Positions 49,370 to 57,281 of a stretch of 64,000 nt of DNA are shown piece after piece. The position numbers were made by a program, and so were the translations under genes. The notes beneath the pieces are model-generated. The model was not told the DNA's origin and did no database searches. It was given only the letters and a program-made list of their open reading frames with translations. Source of the stretch: JAKLKS01 sp964370855 (GTDB lineage: Bacteria; Planctomycetota; JAJSAM01; JAKLKS01); the NCBI GenBank assembly GCA_964370855.1, contig CAYJMF010000002.1, forward strand, positions 62,001-126,000. Reading direction: 5' to 3'. The number at the start of each line of letters is the position of its first letter. Positions within the stretch are counted from its first letter, which is position 1.

Positions 49370-51538
49370 TCAGCCGGGGAGGAAAGCCGCCTCCCAAGCC
49401 GGACGCGCCGGCGCGTCGCCGGAGTCGAGGCGGGCGCGCCACGCCTCGTCGGTGAGCCGCTCCCCCGGCTCGCCGACGAGCTCGTAGAACGAGTAGACGC
49501 CACCGGCGGCGACGTGGAAGGTGCCGTCGTCGTCGGGGACGAGGACGTAGATCCGGTCGATCCGCCCGGTGCCGAGCTCGAGGACCCCCTGCGGGCCGCT
49601 CGCGATGTCGGCCACGATCGCCGCGTCCTCGTCGGCGGTGATGTCGCCCGAGGCGAGCCGGTCGGTCGTGTTCCAGTAGACAGCCTCGAGCTCGCCGCCG
49701 ACGTAGGTCAGCCGGTCGTTGTCCTCCGGAGAGATGGGCGCGCCGGCCAGCTCGTCGCGGGCGATCCGCTCGAGGAAGGCAAACAGCTCTGCGGCGCGGT
49801 CGAGCAACTCGGCCTGCTCCTCGCCGAGCAGGCCGCGGCTCTCGAGCCCCCCGCGGGTCAGCTCGGCCGCGGCTGCGAGGCGGGCGAACGCGACGGGCTC
49901 GGGCTCGACCCAGTTGCGCCGTGGCCCGCTGACCTCGTCGCCCCCCTCCGCGACCGCCTGCTTCGCGTAGAGGATCGTGTCGTGCTTCAGCTCCGCGTAC
50001 GAGCCGAGGCCCGCCTGCAGGGCCTTCGCGGTCCAGGCCTCGCTGCGCATGAAGTCCGGGTAGGCCTCGCCACGAGCCGCGAACGACGGGGTGAGCGCGT
50101 ACAGCCAGGCGTCGTAGACGGTCCCGCCCCAGGCGTCGGCCGGTCGCGCGGCGACCGCGGCCTCGAGCGCGGCGAGCTGCTCGTCGTAGCCCACGTAGTC
50201 GGTCCCGCCCGTCTCCGCGAGCGCGGCGTAGGCGAAGTCGGAGCCGAGAGCGGCCGCGACGTCGAGGGCCGAGGGGAGCAGGCGCGGCTCGTCCTCGGTG
50301 CCGACGTTCGGGTAGAGGAGCTGGTCGAGGATGTAGGAGTCGACGACGAACCGCGTTCCCATCAGGCGGATCGAGGCGCGCTCCGGGTTGATCGCCACCG
50401 GCCGCGACTCGACGAGTGCCGCCAGCACGGCCTCGATGGCAGCGTCGTCGGCGAGCCCGGCCGGGTCGGCGAGCGCGTCCGGCGCCGCCTCGGCCGCGGC
50501 CGCCGCGACCTCGAGCGGCGTGTAGTCGTCGGCGAGGCCGACGAGGAACGCGGTCGGCTCGTAGATCTCCCGCCACAGCGCGGCAAGCGCGGGGTCGCCC
50601 GCGACGAGACGCGAGGCGAGCACAGCCATCCGGGCGGGCCCGAGGTCGGGACAGCCGATCGTGCCCGGCAGGCAGAAGTCGAGCTGGCCGAGCACGGACA
50701 TCGCGACGAAGAAGCGCGTCAGGTCGTCCGTGCGCGTGTAGTGGCCGCGTGGCGTGAACAGCGAGTAGTCGATCTCCTTGCCGACGAGCGGGGAGGTCTC
50801 GGTGCCGGCGTGCGCCTCGACGAGCGCCCGCTCCGCCAGCGCGAGCGGTCCGAGCTCGCCGGGTAGACCCAGCTCCGCCGCCGCCAGCTGGAGGAGCTGC
50901 TCGACCCGCTCGGCCGCGTCCTGGGCGCCCGTGCCAGCGAGGTCGGCCGTCTGCGCGCGCGCCGCCTCGAGCAGACCGGTCACGAGCGTCTCGAGGCGCG
51001 GCAGCAGCACCTGCTGCTCGAGGTCGCGCAGCAGCTTGTCGAAGACGAGGTGCCACGCGTGGTAGGCGGCGTCCGTCGTCACGAATACCGGCCAGCCCTG
51101 GTACACGTTGCCCTGGTAGGCGAAGTGGAAGAGCCGCAGGTCGGAGGGGACGACCACGAATCCGTGCTCCGAGAGCGCCTCCGCCACCCCCGGCGCCGCG
51201 AGCGCTCGCTCGAGCTCCGGTGCCACGCGCACGCCTTCGAGCGAGCCGGGCGTCGCCGGCCCGGCGTACGCCGGTGCGTCGGGGTCGAGCGCGGGCACCG
51301 CGGCGTAGGCCGCGAACTGCAGGGCGGACACGGGGAGTGCGAGCGCGACCGGCTCGGGCTCGCGTTCGGTGGTGACCGTCTCGGGCGCCGTCTCGGTCGT
51401 CGTGGGCGCCGTCGTGGTCGGCGCCGTCGTTGGCGGCGCCGTCTCGGTGGGCTGCGCTTCCTCCCCGGAGGACGTGCAGCCTGCCGCGGCGGCTGCCGCG
51501 AGCAGGAGGGCGAGAGCGAGCGCGCGCCTGCTGAGCAT
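49370..51538 (-). CDS. DUF3160-type large lipoprotein
   Basis: 722 aa. Signal peptide MLSRRALALALLLAAAAAAG with lipobox Cys21, then a Thr/Pro/Glu-rich linker (25-55). The body matches DUF3160: YQGWPVFVTTDAAYHAWHLVFDKLLRDLEQ, DYSLFTPRGHYTRTDDLTRFFVAMSVLGQ, ALTPSFAARGEAYPDFMRSEAWTAKALQAGLGSYAELKHDTILYAKQ and a C-terminal VAAGGVYSFYELV. Function unknown; surface-exposed. The start overlaps the CapA stop as TGATG with an AAGGAG ribosome site, so both lipoproteins are made together. Confidence 0.85.
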   Translation of the reverse strand: MLSRRALALALLLAAAAAAGCTSSGEEAQPTETAPPTTAPTTTAPTTTETAPETVTTEREPEPVALALPVSALQFAAYAAVPALDPDAPAYAGPATPGSLEGVRVAPELERALAAPGVAEALSEHGFVVVPSDLRLFHFAYQGNVYQGWPVFVTTDAAYHAWHLVFDKLLRDLEQQVLLPRLETLVTGLLEAARAQTADLAGTGAQDAAERVEQLLQLAAAELGLPGELGPLALAERALVEAHAGTETSPLVGKEIDYSLFTPRGHYTRTDDLTRFFVAMSVLGQLDFCLPGTIGCPDLGPARMAVLASRLVAGDPALAALWREIYEPTAFLVGLADDYTPLEVAAAAAEAAPDALADPAGLADDAAIEAVLAALVESRPVAINPERASIRLMGTRFVVDSYILDQLLYPNVGTEDEPRLLPSALDVAAALGSDFAYAALAETGGTDYVGYDEQLAALEAAVAARPADAWGGTVYDAWLYALTPSFAARGEAYPDFMRSEAWTAKALQAGLGSYAELKHDTILYAKQAVAEGGDEVSGPRRNWVEPEPVAFARLAAAAELTRGGLESRGLLGEEQAELLDRAAELFAFLERIARDELAGAPISPEDNDRLTYVGGELEAVYWNTTDRLASGDITADEDAAIVADIASGPQGVLELGTGRIDRIYVLVPDDDGTFHVAAGGVYSFYELVGEPGERLTDEAWRARLDSGDAPARPAWEAAFLPG

Positions 51539-53034
51539 CACGGACTCCTTTCGAGAACGAGTGGGTCGAGCTTGCCATCTCCGTCCACGTCCGCGCAAGC
51601 GGGACGGCCGGAGCCGGGGAGATCGGGGAGCGGCAGGAAGCCGAAACCGGCCCAGCGCCAGGCACCCGTAGCGTCGATCGCCGGGTCGTCGAGGGTGGAG
51701 TAGGCGACCGCGAGCATCCCGTCGCAGGGGGCGAGCGCCGCCACCGGGCGCAGCAGCGTCCCGGCGACCCAGCGCGGGCGCAGGTCGCCGGGCCGGTAGA
51801 GGCCGACGTGGGCGCTGCGCCCGCTCGCGTCGACGAGCCGCTCGCGGGGAACGAGCTCCCCGACCGCGGTCGGCTCGTACGGGCGCCTGAACGCGACGAC
51901 GACGTCGGGGCGCCCGTCGCCGTCCGGGTCGCCGATCGCGGTATCGAGCACGTCGCCGGCGAATCCGTCGAGGTCGGATGGGGCCACGCGCGGGGCCGGC
52001 TCGACGGGGGCGGCGAGCGACCACCACGCGCCGCCGAGCGCGACCGCGTCGCCCCCGGGCGCCAGCCACTCCCGGAAACTGACCGGGGCCGTCTCCTGCT
52101 CGGTAGCCCCGACCCTGAACGCTCGTACCCCGTCGGCACCGGCGAGCACCTCGAGGAGCGCTCCCTCGCGGGTGCCCGGGAGGTGCTGGTCGAAGAGGAG
52201 GTTACCGAGGCTCGTCGCCACGACCGTGGGGCGACCGTCCCCGTCCGGGTCGATCGTTCGCAGCGGCTGGACGACGTGGGGGCCGTGGCCCCAGACGACG
52301 TCGACGCCGAGGCCGGCGAGCAGCGTCGCGAGCCGCAGCAGGTAGGGGTCGGTCGTGCGCACGTACTCGGCGCCGCCGTGGATCCCGACCGCGACGACGT
52401 CGGCCGTCTCGCGGGCCCGGGCGACCGCCTCCCGCACGAGCCGCTCGTCCCACCAGGCGACCCCGGGCGTCTCGGGGCCGGCCCGGGGACCCTGCCCCGT
52501 CGCGTCGAATGCGAGCAGCGCCACACGGAGCCCGCCCGCCTCGACGATCAGCGGCTCGAGCGCTGCGGCGCGCGATGGGCCGCCCCCGATCGCGCCGAGC
52601 CCGGCGCCAGCGAGCGCCGCCACGGTGTCGCCGACGGTCGCGGCGCCGGCGTCACCCGCGTGGTTGTTGGCGATGCCCAGCGCGTCGAAGCCGGCCGCGG
52701 CGAGCAGGCGGGCCGAGGCGGGCTCTGCCTCGAGCGCGTTCGGCCCCGCGGCGGGGTCGTGCGGCCGAAGGGTGAGCGGCGACTCGAGGTTGGCGACCGC
52801 GACGTCCGCCGCGGCCACCTGGAGCCTGACGCCCGCCAGGAGCCCGTCCGGGTCGCCCGCAGCCGCGATGCCGCGCCCGAGCATCACGTCGCCGGCGAAG
52901 AGGAGGCGGATCGCAGCCCCGCCGGGCGACTCGGCGGCGCGGAATGGCAGGTCTCCGTTGCAGCCGGCGGCCAAGACGGCGAGGCAGGCAGCAGCGGCCA
53001 TATACGTCCAACCGACCCTCCGGACGAGCTTCAT
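51538..53034 (-). CDS. CapA-like metallophosphatase lipoprotein with FG-GAP-like repeats
   Basis: 498 aa. N-terminal lipoprotein signal with Cys25 (LAVLAAGC). A PGA_cap/CapA domain (about 40-290): LLFAGDVMLGRGIAAAGDPDGL, VAVANLESPLTL, GIANNHAGDAG, VVAVGIHGGAEY, VVWGHGPHVVQPL. Three DxDGDGxxD loops (DPDGDGRPT, DPDGDGRPD, DVDGDGKLD) suggest calcium-binding FG-GAP/VCBS-like blades in the second half. Probably acts on or anchors cell-surface polymer. First gene of a two-lipoprotein operon. Confidence 0.85.
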   Translation of the reverse strand: MKLVRRVGWTYMAAAACLAVLAAGCNGDLPFRAAESPGGAAIRLLFAGDVMLGRGIAAAGDPDGLLAGVRLQVAAADVAVANLESPLTLRPHDPAAGPNALEAEPASARLLAAAGFDALGIANNHAGDAGAATVGDTVAALAGAGLGAIGGGPSRAAALEPLIVEAGGLRVALLAFDATGQGPRAGPETPGVAWWDERLVREAVARARETADVVAVGIHGGAEYVRTTDPYLLRLATLLAGLGVDVVWGHGPHVVQPLRTIDPDGDGRPTVVATSLGNLLFDQHLPGTREGALLEVLAGADGVRAFRVGATEQETAPVSFREWLAPGGDAVALGGAWWSLAAPVEPAPRVAPSDLDGFAGDVLDTAIGDPDGDGRPDVVVAFRRPYEPTAVGELVPRERLVDASGRSAHVGLYRPGDLRPRWVAGTLLRPVAALAPCDGMLAVAYSTLDDPAIDATGAWRWAGFGFLPLPDLPGSGRPACADVDGDGKLDPLVLERSP

Positions 53035-53130
53035 CGGCCGCCTCCCGAGCGGGAGCCTAGCGCGGGGCGGGGCCGGCGGCCGATCCGCGCCTCCATCTAC
53101 GCTTACCGCGTCGACACCCGGAGGCCCGCA
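53035..53130. promoter_or_regulatory. divergent promoter region of CapA lipoprotein and 53131 gene
   Basis: Minus strand: TAGGCT (53054-53059) followed by GGGAGG before the ATG 53034. Plus strand: TACGCT (53098-53103) with GGAGG (53120-53124) before the ATG 53131. Both look leadered with ribosome sites. Confidence 0.45.
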
Positions 53131-54081
53131 ATGAACGAGACCCGCTCCTTCCTCGAGTCGATCGGCCTGCCGCCGGGCGACCTGAACGCTCTGCCCTCCT
53201 CGGACAAGCGCTTCCCGGACGGGGCCCAGTACCGGATCGAGATCCCGAGCACCGAGGGGCCGCGCTGCCTCGAGGCCGTGCTCGAGGAGGCAGACCGCCT
53301 GGATGTCCCGGTCCAGCGCGTCTCCCAGGGCTCGGGCAGCTTCCTGCTCACGAGCGCGGAGCTGGACGAGCTGGCACGGATGGCCGCGGCTGCCCGGGTC
53401 GAGGTCAGTCTGTTCGCGCAGCCGTTCGCCGCGTGGGTCAACTCGGCGACCGCCCGCGCGCCCGGCGGCGCCGCCGTCGGCGCCGCGAGCCACGGCCAGG
53501 AGGGGATCGTGTTCGGCCTCGAGGACGTGCAGCGGGCCGCCGAGCACGGGTTCCGCTCCGTCCTGATCGCGGACCTCGGCCTGCTCGCCTGCTTCGGCGA
53601 GGCGCGCGCCGCTGGCTTCCTGCCCGCCGACATGCAGGCGAAGATGTCCGTCGCCTTCCCGGTCGCGAACCCCGCGACGGCGCGGGTGCTCGTCTCCCTG
53701 GGGGCGAACACCCTGAACATCGTGACCGACCTCACGCTCGCGCAGATGGCGGCGATCCGCGCGGCCGTCGACGTCCCGCTCGACGTGTACGTGGAGGCCC
53801 CGGACGGCATGGGCGGCTTCCTCCGCCTCTACGAGGTCGCCGAGATCATCCGCGTCGCCGCGCCCGTGTACGTGAAGCTCGGCCTGGCGAACGCGCCGAA
53901 CCTCTATCCCGCGGGCACGCATCTCGAGGCGACAGCGGTCGCGCTCAGCCGCGAGCGGGTGCGGCGGGCACGGCTCGCGCTCGAGCTGCTCGAGCGCTCC
54001 GGGCTCGAGCCGACGACGTCCGAGCGCGGTGCCGCCGGGCTCGCTGTCCCGGTGCCGGCGGGGAGCGCCGCCCTTCGTTGA
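53131..54081 (+). CDS. predicted TIM-barrel protein, U32-peptidase-like
   Basis: 316 aa, not confidently recognised. YRIEIPSTEGPRCLEAVLEEADRL opens a barrel-like pattern of alternating strands and helices (FGLEDVQRAAEHGFRSVLIADLGLLACF, NPATARVLVSLGANTLNIVTDLTLAQM, DVPLDVYVEAPDGMGGFLRLYEVAEII). It resembles proteins annotated as peptidase U32, but the U32 signature is not visible. Its stop overlaps the TTG start of an MSOX-type oxidase, so it probably works on the same amine substrate. Confidence 0.6.
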   Translation: MNETRSFLESIGLPPGDLNALPSSDKRFPDGAQYRIEIPSTEGPRCLEAVLEEADRLDVPVQRVSQGSGSFLLTSAELDELARMAAAARVEVSLFAQPFAAWVNSATARAPGGAAVGAASHGQEGIVFGLEDVQRAAEHGFRSVLIADLGLLACFGEARAAGFLPADMQAKMSVAFPVANPATARVLVSLGANTLNIVTDLTLAQMAAIRAAVDVPLDVYVEAPDGMGGFLRLYEVAEIIRVAAPVYVKLGLANAPNLYPAGTHLEATAVALSRERVRRARLALELLERSGLEPTTSERGAAGLAVPVPAGSAALR

Positions 54082-55214
54082 GGCGGCTCGACGCGATCGT
54101 CGTCGGGGCCGGGGTCGCTGGCTCGGCGGCGGCCCGGGCCCTCGGCGAGCGGGGAGCCGAGACCGTGCTGTTCGAGCAGTACGTCGTCGGCCACCGGCGC
54201 GGCTCCTCGCACGGGGCGACGCGGATGTTCCGCCTCGCCTACCCGGCGCCTGACCACGTGCGGCTCGCCCGCCGCGCGCTCGAGAGCTGGCGCGCGCTCG
54301 AGAGCACGGCCGGGGAGGAGCTGCTCGTCACGACCGGCGGCCTCTACGCGGGCGGCTGGGCGGAGGCGTGCGGAGCGGCCCTGGCCGCGTGCGGGATCTC
54401 CCGCGAGTGGCTGCCGGCGGCCGAGGCGGAGGAGCGCTTCCCGGGGATTGCGCTCGACGGGCTCGAGCGGGTGCTCTTCCAGGCCGACGGGGGCGTCTGC
54501 CTCGCGGACCGGGCGGTGGCGGCGCAGGTTCGGCTCGCGCGCGCCGCAGGCGTCGAGGTGCGCGAGGCCGCGGAGGTGACGCGCTTCGCCGTCGACGACC
54601 GCGGGATCTCGGTCACGAGCGGGGAGGAGACGGTGCACGCGCCGGTGGCGGTGATCGCGGCCGGGCCGTGGGCGGGCGATCTCCTGTTCGAGCTCGGGAT
54701 CGATCTGCCGCTGCGGCCCGCGTTCGCGCAGGTGACCCACTTCGACCCGCGGGAGCCCGGGACGCCGATGCCGCCCTGCTTCGTCGAGGCCGAGCTCGGC
54801 CCCGGGGTCGCCGCGGGCGGCTACTGGGTGCCCGGGGTCGCGGGCGCCCGGCTCAAGGCCGGGCTCGGCACCCCGGGCCGCGCCGTTCACCCCTCGCTCG
54901 CGCCGTTCGACGTCGACCCGGAGCGCGAGGCCCTGGACGCGGCCTGGGTCGCTCGCCGCCTGCCCGGGTTCGAGCCCGCGCCGGTCGAGTCGGAGACCTG
55001 CGTGTACACGATGACGCCCGACGAGGACTTCGTGCTCGAGCGTGTCGGCCCGGTCGTCGTCGCGTCCGCGTGCAGCGGGCACGGGTTCAAGTTCGGCCCG
55101 CTGCTGGGGGAGATCCTGGCCGCGCTCGCCGTCGGCGACGACCCGGCGATTCCGGCGGAGCGGTTCTCGACGCTTCGCCTTGCTCTGGCGGCCTCGCGCC
55201 GGCCCGCGCGATAA
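54078..55214 (+). CDS. monomeric sarcosine oxidase-type FAD amine oxidase
   Basis: 378 aa. N-terminal FAD motif DAIVVGAGVAGSAAARALGERG, SSHGATRMFRLAYP (the MSOX/MTOX H-G-x-T-R-x-x-R segment), GLYAGGW, AAGPWAGDLLFELGI. Cys308 in TCVYTMTPDEDFVLE aligns with MSOX Cys315, the covalent flavin attachment site, followed by SGHGFKFGPLLGEILA. Should oxidise an N-methyl amino acid or secondary amine with O2. TTG start 54078 (TTGA overlap) is the only start before the Rossmann motif. Confidence 0.9.
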   Translation: MRRLDAIVVGAGVAGSAAARALGERGAETVLFEQYVVGHRRGSSHGATRMFRLAYPAPDHVRLARRALESWRALESTAGEELLVTTGGLYAGGWAEACGAALAACGISREWLPAAEAEERFPGIALDGLERVLFQADGGVCLADRAVAAQVRLARAAGVEVREAAEVTRFAVDDRGISVTSGEETVHAPVAVIAAGPWAGDLLFELGIDLPLRPAFAQVTHFDPREPGTPMPPCFVEAELGPGVAAGGYWVPGVAGARLKAGLGTPGRAVHPSLAPFDVDPEREALDAAWVARRLPGFEPAPVESETCVYTMTPDEDFVLERVGPVVVASACSGHGFKFGPLLGEILAALAVGDDPAIPAERFSTLRLALAASRRPAR

Positions 55215-55244
55215 TCCGCCCGACCCGATGGAAGGAGAGACAAC

Positions 55245-55892
55245 GTGAGCACCACCGAGCGCGCACCCGGCTTCGACGCCGTCGTCGAATCCCTGGAGGA
55301 GGCGAACGCCGTCTACGGGCCGCCCGACGAGCCGGTCCAGCGCAAGGTGATCGACCACCTGGATGGCCACTGCCGCGACTTCATCGCCCGCTCCCCGTTC
55401 GTGCTCGTCGGCACCGCCGACTCCGAGGGTCGCTGCGACGTCTCGCCGAAGGGCGGGCCAGCCGGCTTCGTGGAGATCCTCGACGAGCACCGCCTGGCGA
55501 TCCCCGACGCGAAGGGCAACCGCCTGATCGACACGCTGCGCAACGTCGCCCAGAACGGCCGCGTCGGCCTGCTGTTCCTGATCCCGGGCTTCGAGGAGAC
55601 GCTGCGCGTGAACGGCCGGGCGTGCCTGACGCGCGACGCCGAGCTGCTGGCGCGCCACGCGGTCGGGAGCTGGACGCCTGCCATCGCGATCGGGGTCGAG
55701 GTCGAGGAGGCGTACCTCCACTGCGCCAAGGCGTTCAAGCGCTCCGGGCTCTGGGAGGAGGAGCGCTGGCCGAGCCTCGAGGGGCTCGCCCGGCCGGCCC
55801 AGATCTGGCGCGACCACATCGCGATGCCCGAGTTCACGACCGAGGTCGTGCAGGAGTACCTCGAGGACGACTACGCACGCAACCTCTACTGA
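55245..55892 (+). CDS. PPOX-class FMN-dependent flavoprotein
   Basis: 215 aa, pyridoxamine-5'-phosphate-oxidase-like split barrel of the MSMEG_1061-type family. Visible: FIARSPFVLVGTADSEGRCDVSPKGGPAGFVEILDEHRLAIPDAKGNRLIDTLRNVAQNGRVGLLFLIPG. The C-terminal AYLHCAKAFKRSGLWEEERWP is typical. GTG start with GGAGAGA ribosome site and GATAAT about 33 bp upstream. Reaction unknown; many relatives use FMN or F420. Confidence 0.85.
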   Translation: MSTTERAPGFDAVVESLEEANAVYGPPDEPVQRKVIDHLDGHCRDFIARSPFVLVGTADSEGRCDVSPKGGPAGFVEILDEHRLAIPDAKGNRLIDTLRNVAQNGRVGLLFLIPGFEETLRVNGRACLTRDAELLARHAVGSWTPAIAIGVEVEEAYLHCAKAFKRSGLWEEERWPSLEGLARPAQIWRDHIAMPEFTTEVVQEYLEDDYARNLY

Positions 55893-56104
55893 GCCTGGAT
55901 CCACCGATCTGCGCGGACGGTGCGCCCGTCTGGGCTCGCCAGGCCGCTCCCCGTCCGGGTGTGGCCCCTTCGGGGCCTCCACCAGGCCGGTGCGTTTCGC
56001 GTCGCGGTGCCGCCGGCCGGGCCTCGCCCGCCCGCCGTCACCCCGCCACGTCCTGCCGGCCCAGCCGAACGCCCCGTGGTCACGCATGTCGGTGGATCCA
56101 GGCT
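55892..56104. repeat. 213-bp element bounded by 15-bp inverted repeats (MITE/REP-like)
   Basis: AGCCTGGATCCACCG at 55892-55906 is the exact reverse complement of 56090-56104. Similarity continues inward imperfectly for roughly 35 more bases. An internal GGCCCC-TTC-GGGGCC hairpin lies at 55963-55977. There is no ORF of its own; the right end enters the 5' end of the M20 gene. I see no clear target-site duplication. Confidence 0.5.
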
Positions 56105-57272
56105 GAGTGAGGCGGCGGAGCGGGCGGCCGCGCTCGTCCGCTCGCGCGGGGAGGCAATCGACGACCTGCTGCGGCGACTCGTCCGGGTGCGCTCGGACGA
56201 GTCGAGGATCGGCGACGTCTGCGACCTGATCGCGGCGGAGGCGCGTCGGCTCGGGCTCGAGCGCACCTGGCGCGACCGGATGGGCAACCTCGTGGTCGAG
56301 GCGGGTGACGGGCCCCTGACCCTGCTCTACGACACCCACGTGGACACCGTCGGAGCCGACCCGGCGGTCTGGGGCTTCGATCCCTGGGAAGGCCGCGAGG
56401 AAGACGGCGTCCTGAACGCGCTCGGCGCCTGCGACGAGAAGGGCTCGACACCGGGGATGCTGCACGCGCTCGCGGCGCTCGCCGAGACCGGTGGCCTGGA
56501 GGGGCTACGGCTCGTCGTCTTCTGCAACATGGAGGAGCGGGCGGAGGGCCGCTCCGGGCGTCACCTCGCCGAGCAGGAGGGCGTGCGCCCGGACTACGTC
56601 GTCGTCGGCGAGCCGACCGACCTTCGCATCAACCTCGGCCACCGGGGCCGCGCGGAGTATGCGCTCGCATTCACCGGAGCCCAGGAGCACGGCGCTCACG
56701 CCGATCCCGAGCGCTCGGCGATCCTCCGCGCCGCGCGGGCAGTGACGGAGCTCTACGACCTCGAGCACGCCGACCATCCGGTGCTCGGCCGCGGCTCGCT
56801 CGCGGTGACCCGGATCCAGGCAGCGGGCGGGTCGCAGAACGTCGTTCCGTCTCGCTGCGACGTCTACGTCGATCGTCGCCTGACGCTCGGCGAGGACGCG
56901 TCCGCCGAGCTGGAGCGGCTCCGCGCGATCGCTCGCCGCCACGGGGGCGAAGCCGAGCTGCCCGCGCTCGACGGGCTCCCGCTCGTCTTCCCGCCCTGGC
57001 TCGCGGACGCCGGCTCTCCGCTCGCGCGTGCGGCTCTTGCCGCGGCGTCGGCGTCGCTCGGGCGCCCGGCGCAGACCGGCGTCTGGCAGTTCTCGACGAA
57101 CGGCGTCTACTGGGCTGGCGAGGCCGGCATCCCCACCGTCGGTTTCGGCCCCGGCGACGAGCGAGACGCGCACACCCCGCGCGACCGGGTGGCCTTCAGT
57201 GACGTCCGCGCTGCAGCCGAGACGTACGCGCGGCTTCCGGGGGCGCTGATGGCAGCGCTCCAGCCAGGGTAG
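56076..57272 (+). CDS. M20-family metallohydrolase (deacylase/dipeptidase)
   Basis: 398 aa. M20 di-zinc motifs: LLYDTHVDTVG (His/Asp), GACDEKGSTPGML (bridging Asp), NMEERAEGRSG (Glu pair), VVVGEPTDLRINLGHRG, a dimerisation lid with GAHADPERS, and C-terminal GVYWAGEAGIPTVGFGPGDERDAHTPRD (metal His). Resembles YgeY/ArgE-like deacylases. GTG 56076 is the best start, but the 55892-56104 inverted-repeat element covers the first ten codons, so the native N-terminus may differ. Followed by a ThDP enzyme 9 bp away. Confidence 0.87.
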   Translation: MVTHVGGSRLSEAAERAAALVRSRGEAIDDLLRRLVRVRSDESRIGDVCDLIAAEARRLGLERTWRDRMGNLVVEAGDGPLTLLYDTHVDTVGADPAVWGFDPWEGREEDGVLNALGACDEKGSTPGMLHALAALAETGGLEGLRLVVFCNMEERAEGRSGRHLAEQEGVRPDYVVVGEPTDLRINLGHRGRAEYALAFTGAQEHGAHADPERSAILRAARAVTELYDLEHADHPVLGRGSLAVTRIQAAGGSQNVVPSRCDVYVDRRLTLGEDASAELERLRAIARRHGGEAELPALDGLPLVFPPWLADAGSPLARAALAAASASLGRPAQTGVWQFSTNGVYWAGEAGIPTVGFGPGDERDAHTPRDRVAFSDVRAAAETYARLPGALMAALQPG

Positions 57273-57275
57273 GCT
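57270..57275 (+). promoter_or_regulatory. TAGGCT formed by upstream TAG stop, 6 bp before ATG 57282
   Basis: The M20 stop codon TAG is the first half of TAGGCT. CCCGCA then ATG follow. Second case in this window of a stop codon doubling as a -10-like element. Confidence 0.45.
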
Positions 57276-57281
57276 CCCGCA

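Noticed and set aside
49236..52526. Very long minus-strand open frame (about 1,100 codons)
   Set aside because: It is an out-of-frame shadow across the DUF3160 and CapA genes, Arg/Ala/Pro-rich without domain motifs; the other frame has signal peptides and conserved motifs.
55920..57272. Longer start for the M20 hydrolase at 55920
   Set aside because: The added residues come from the inverted-repeat element and look like a non-coding Pro/Arg/Gly translation.
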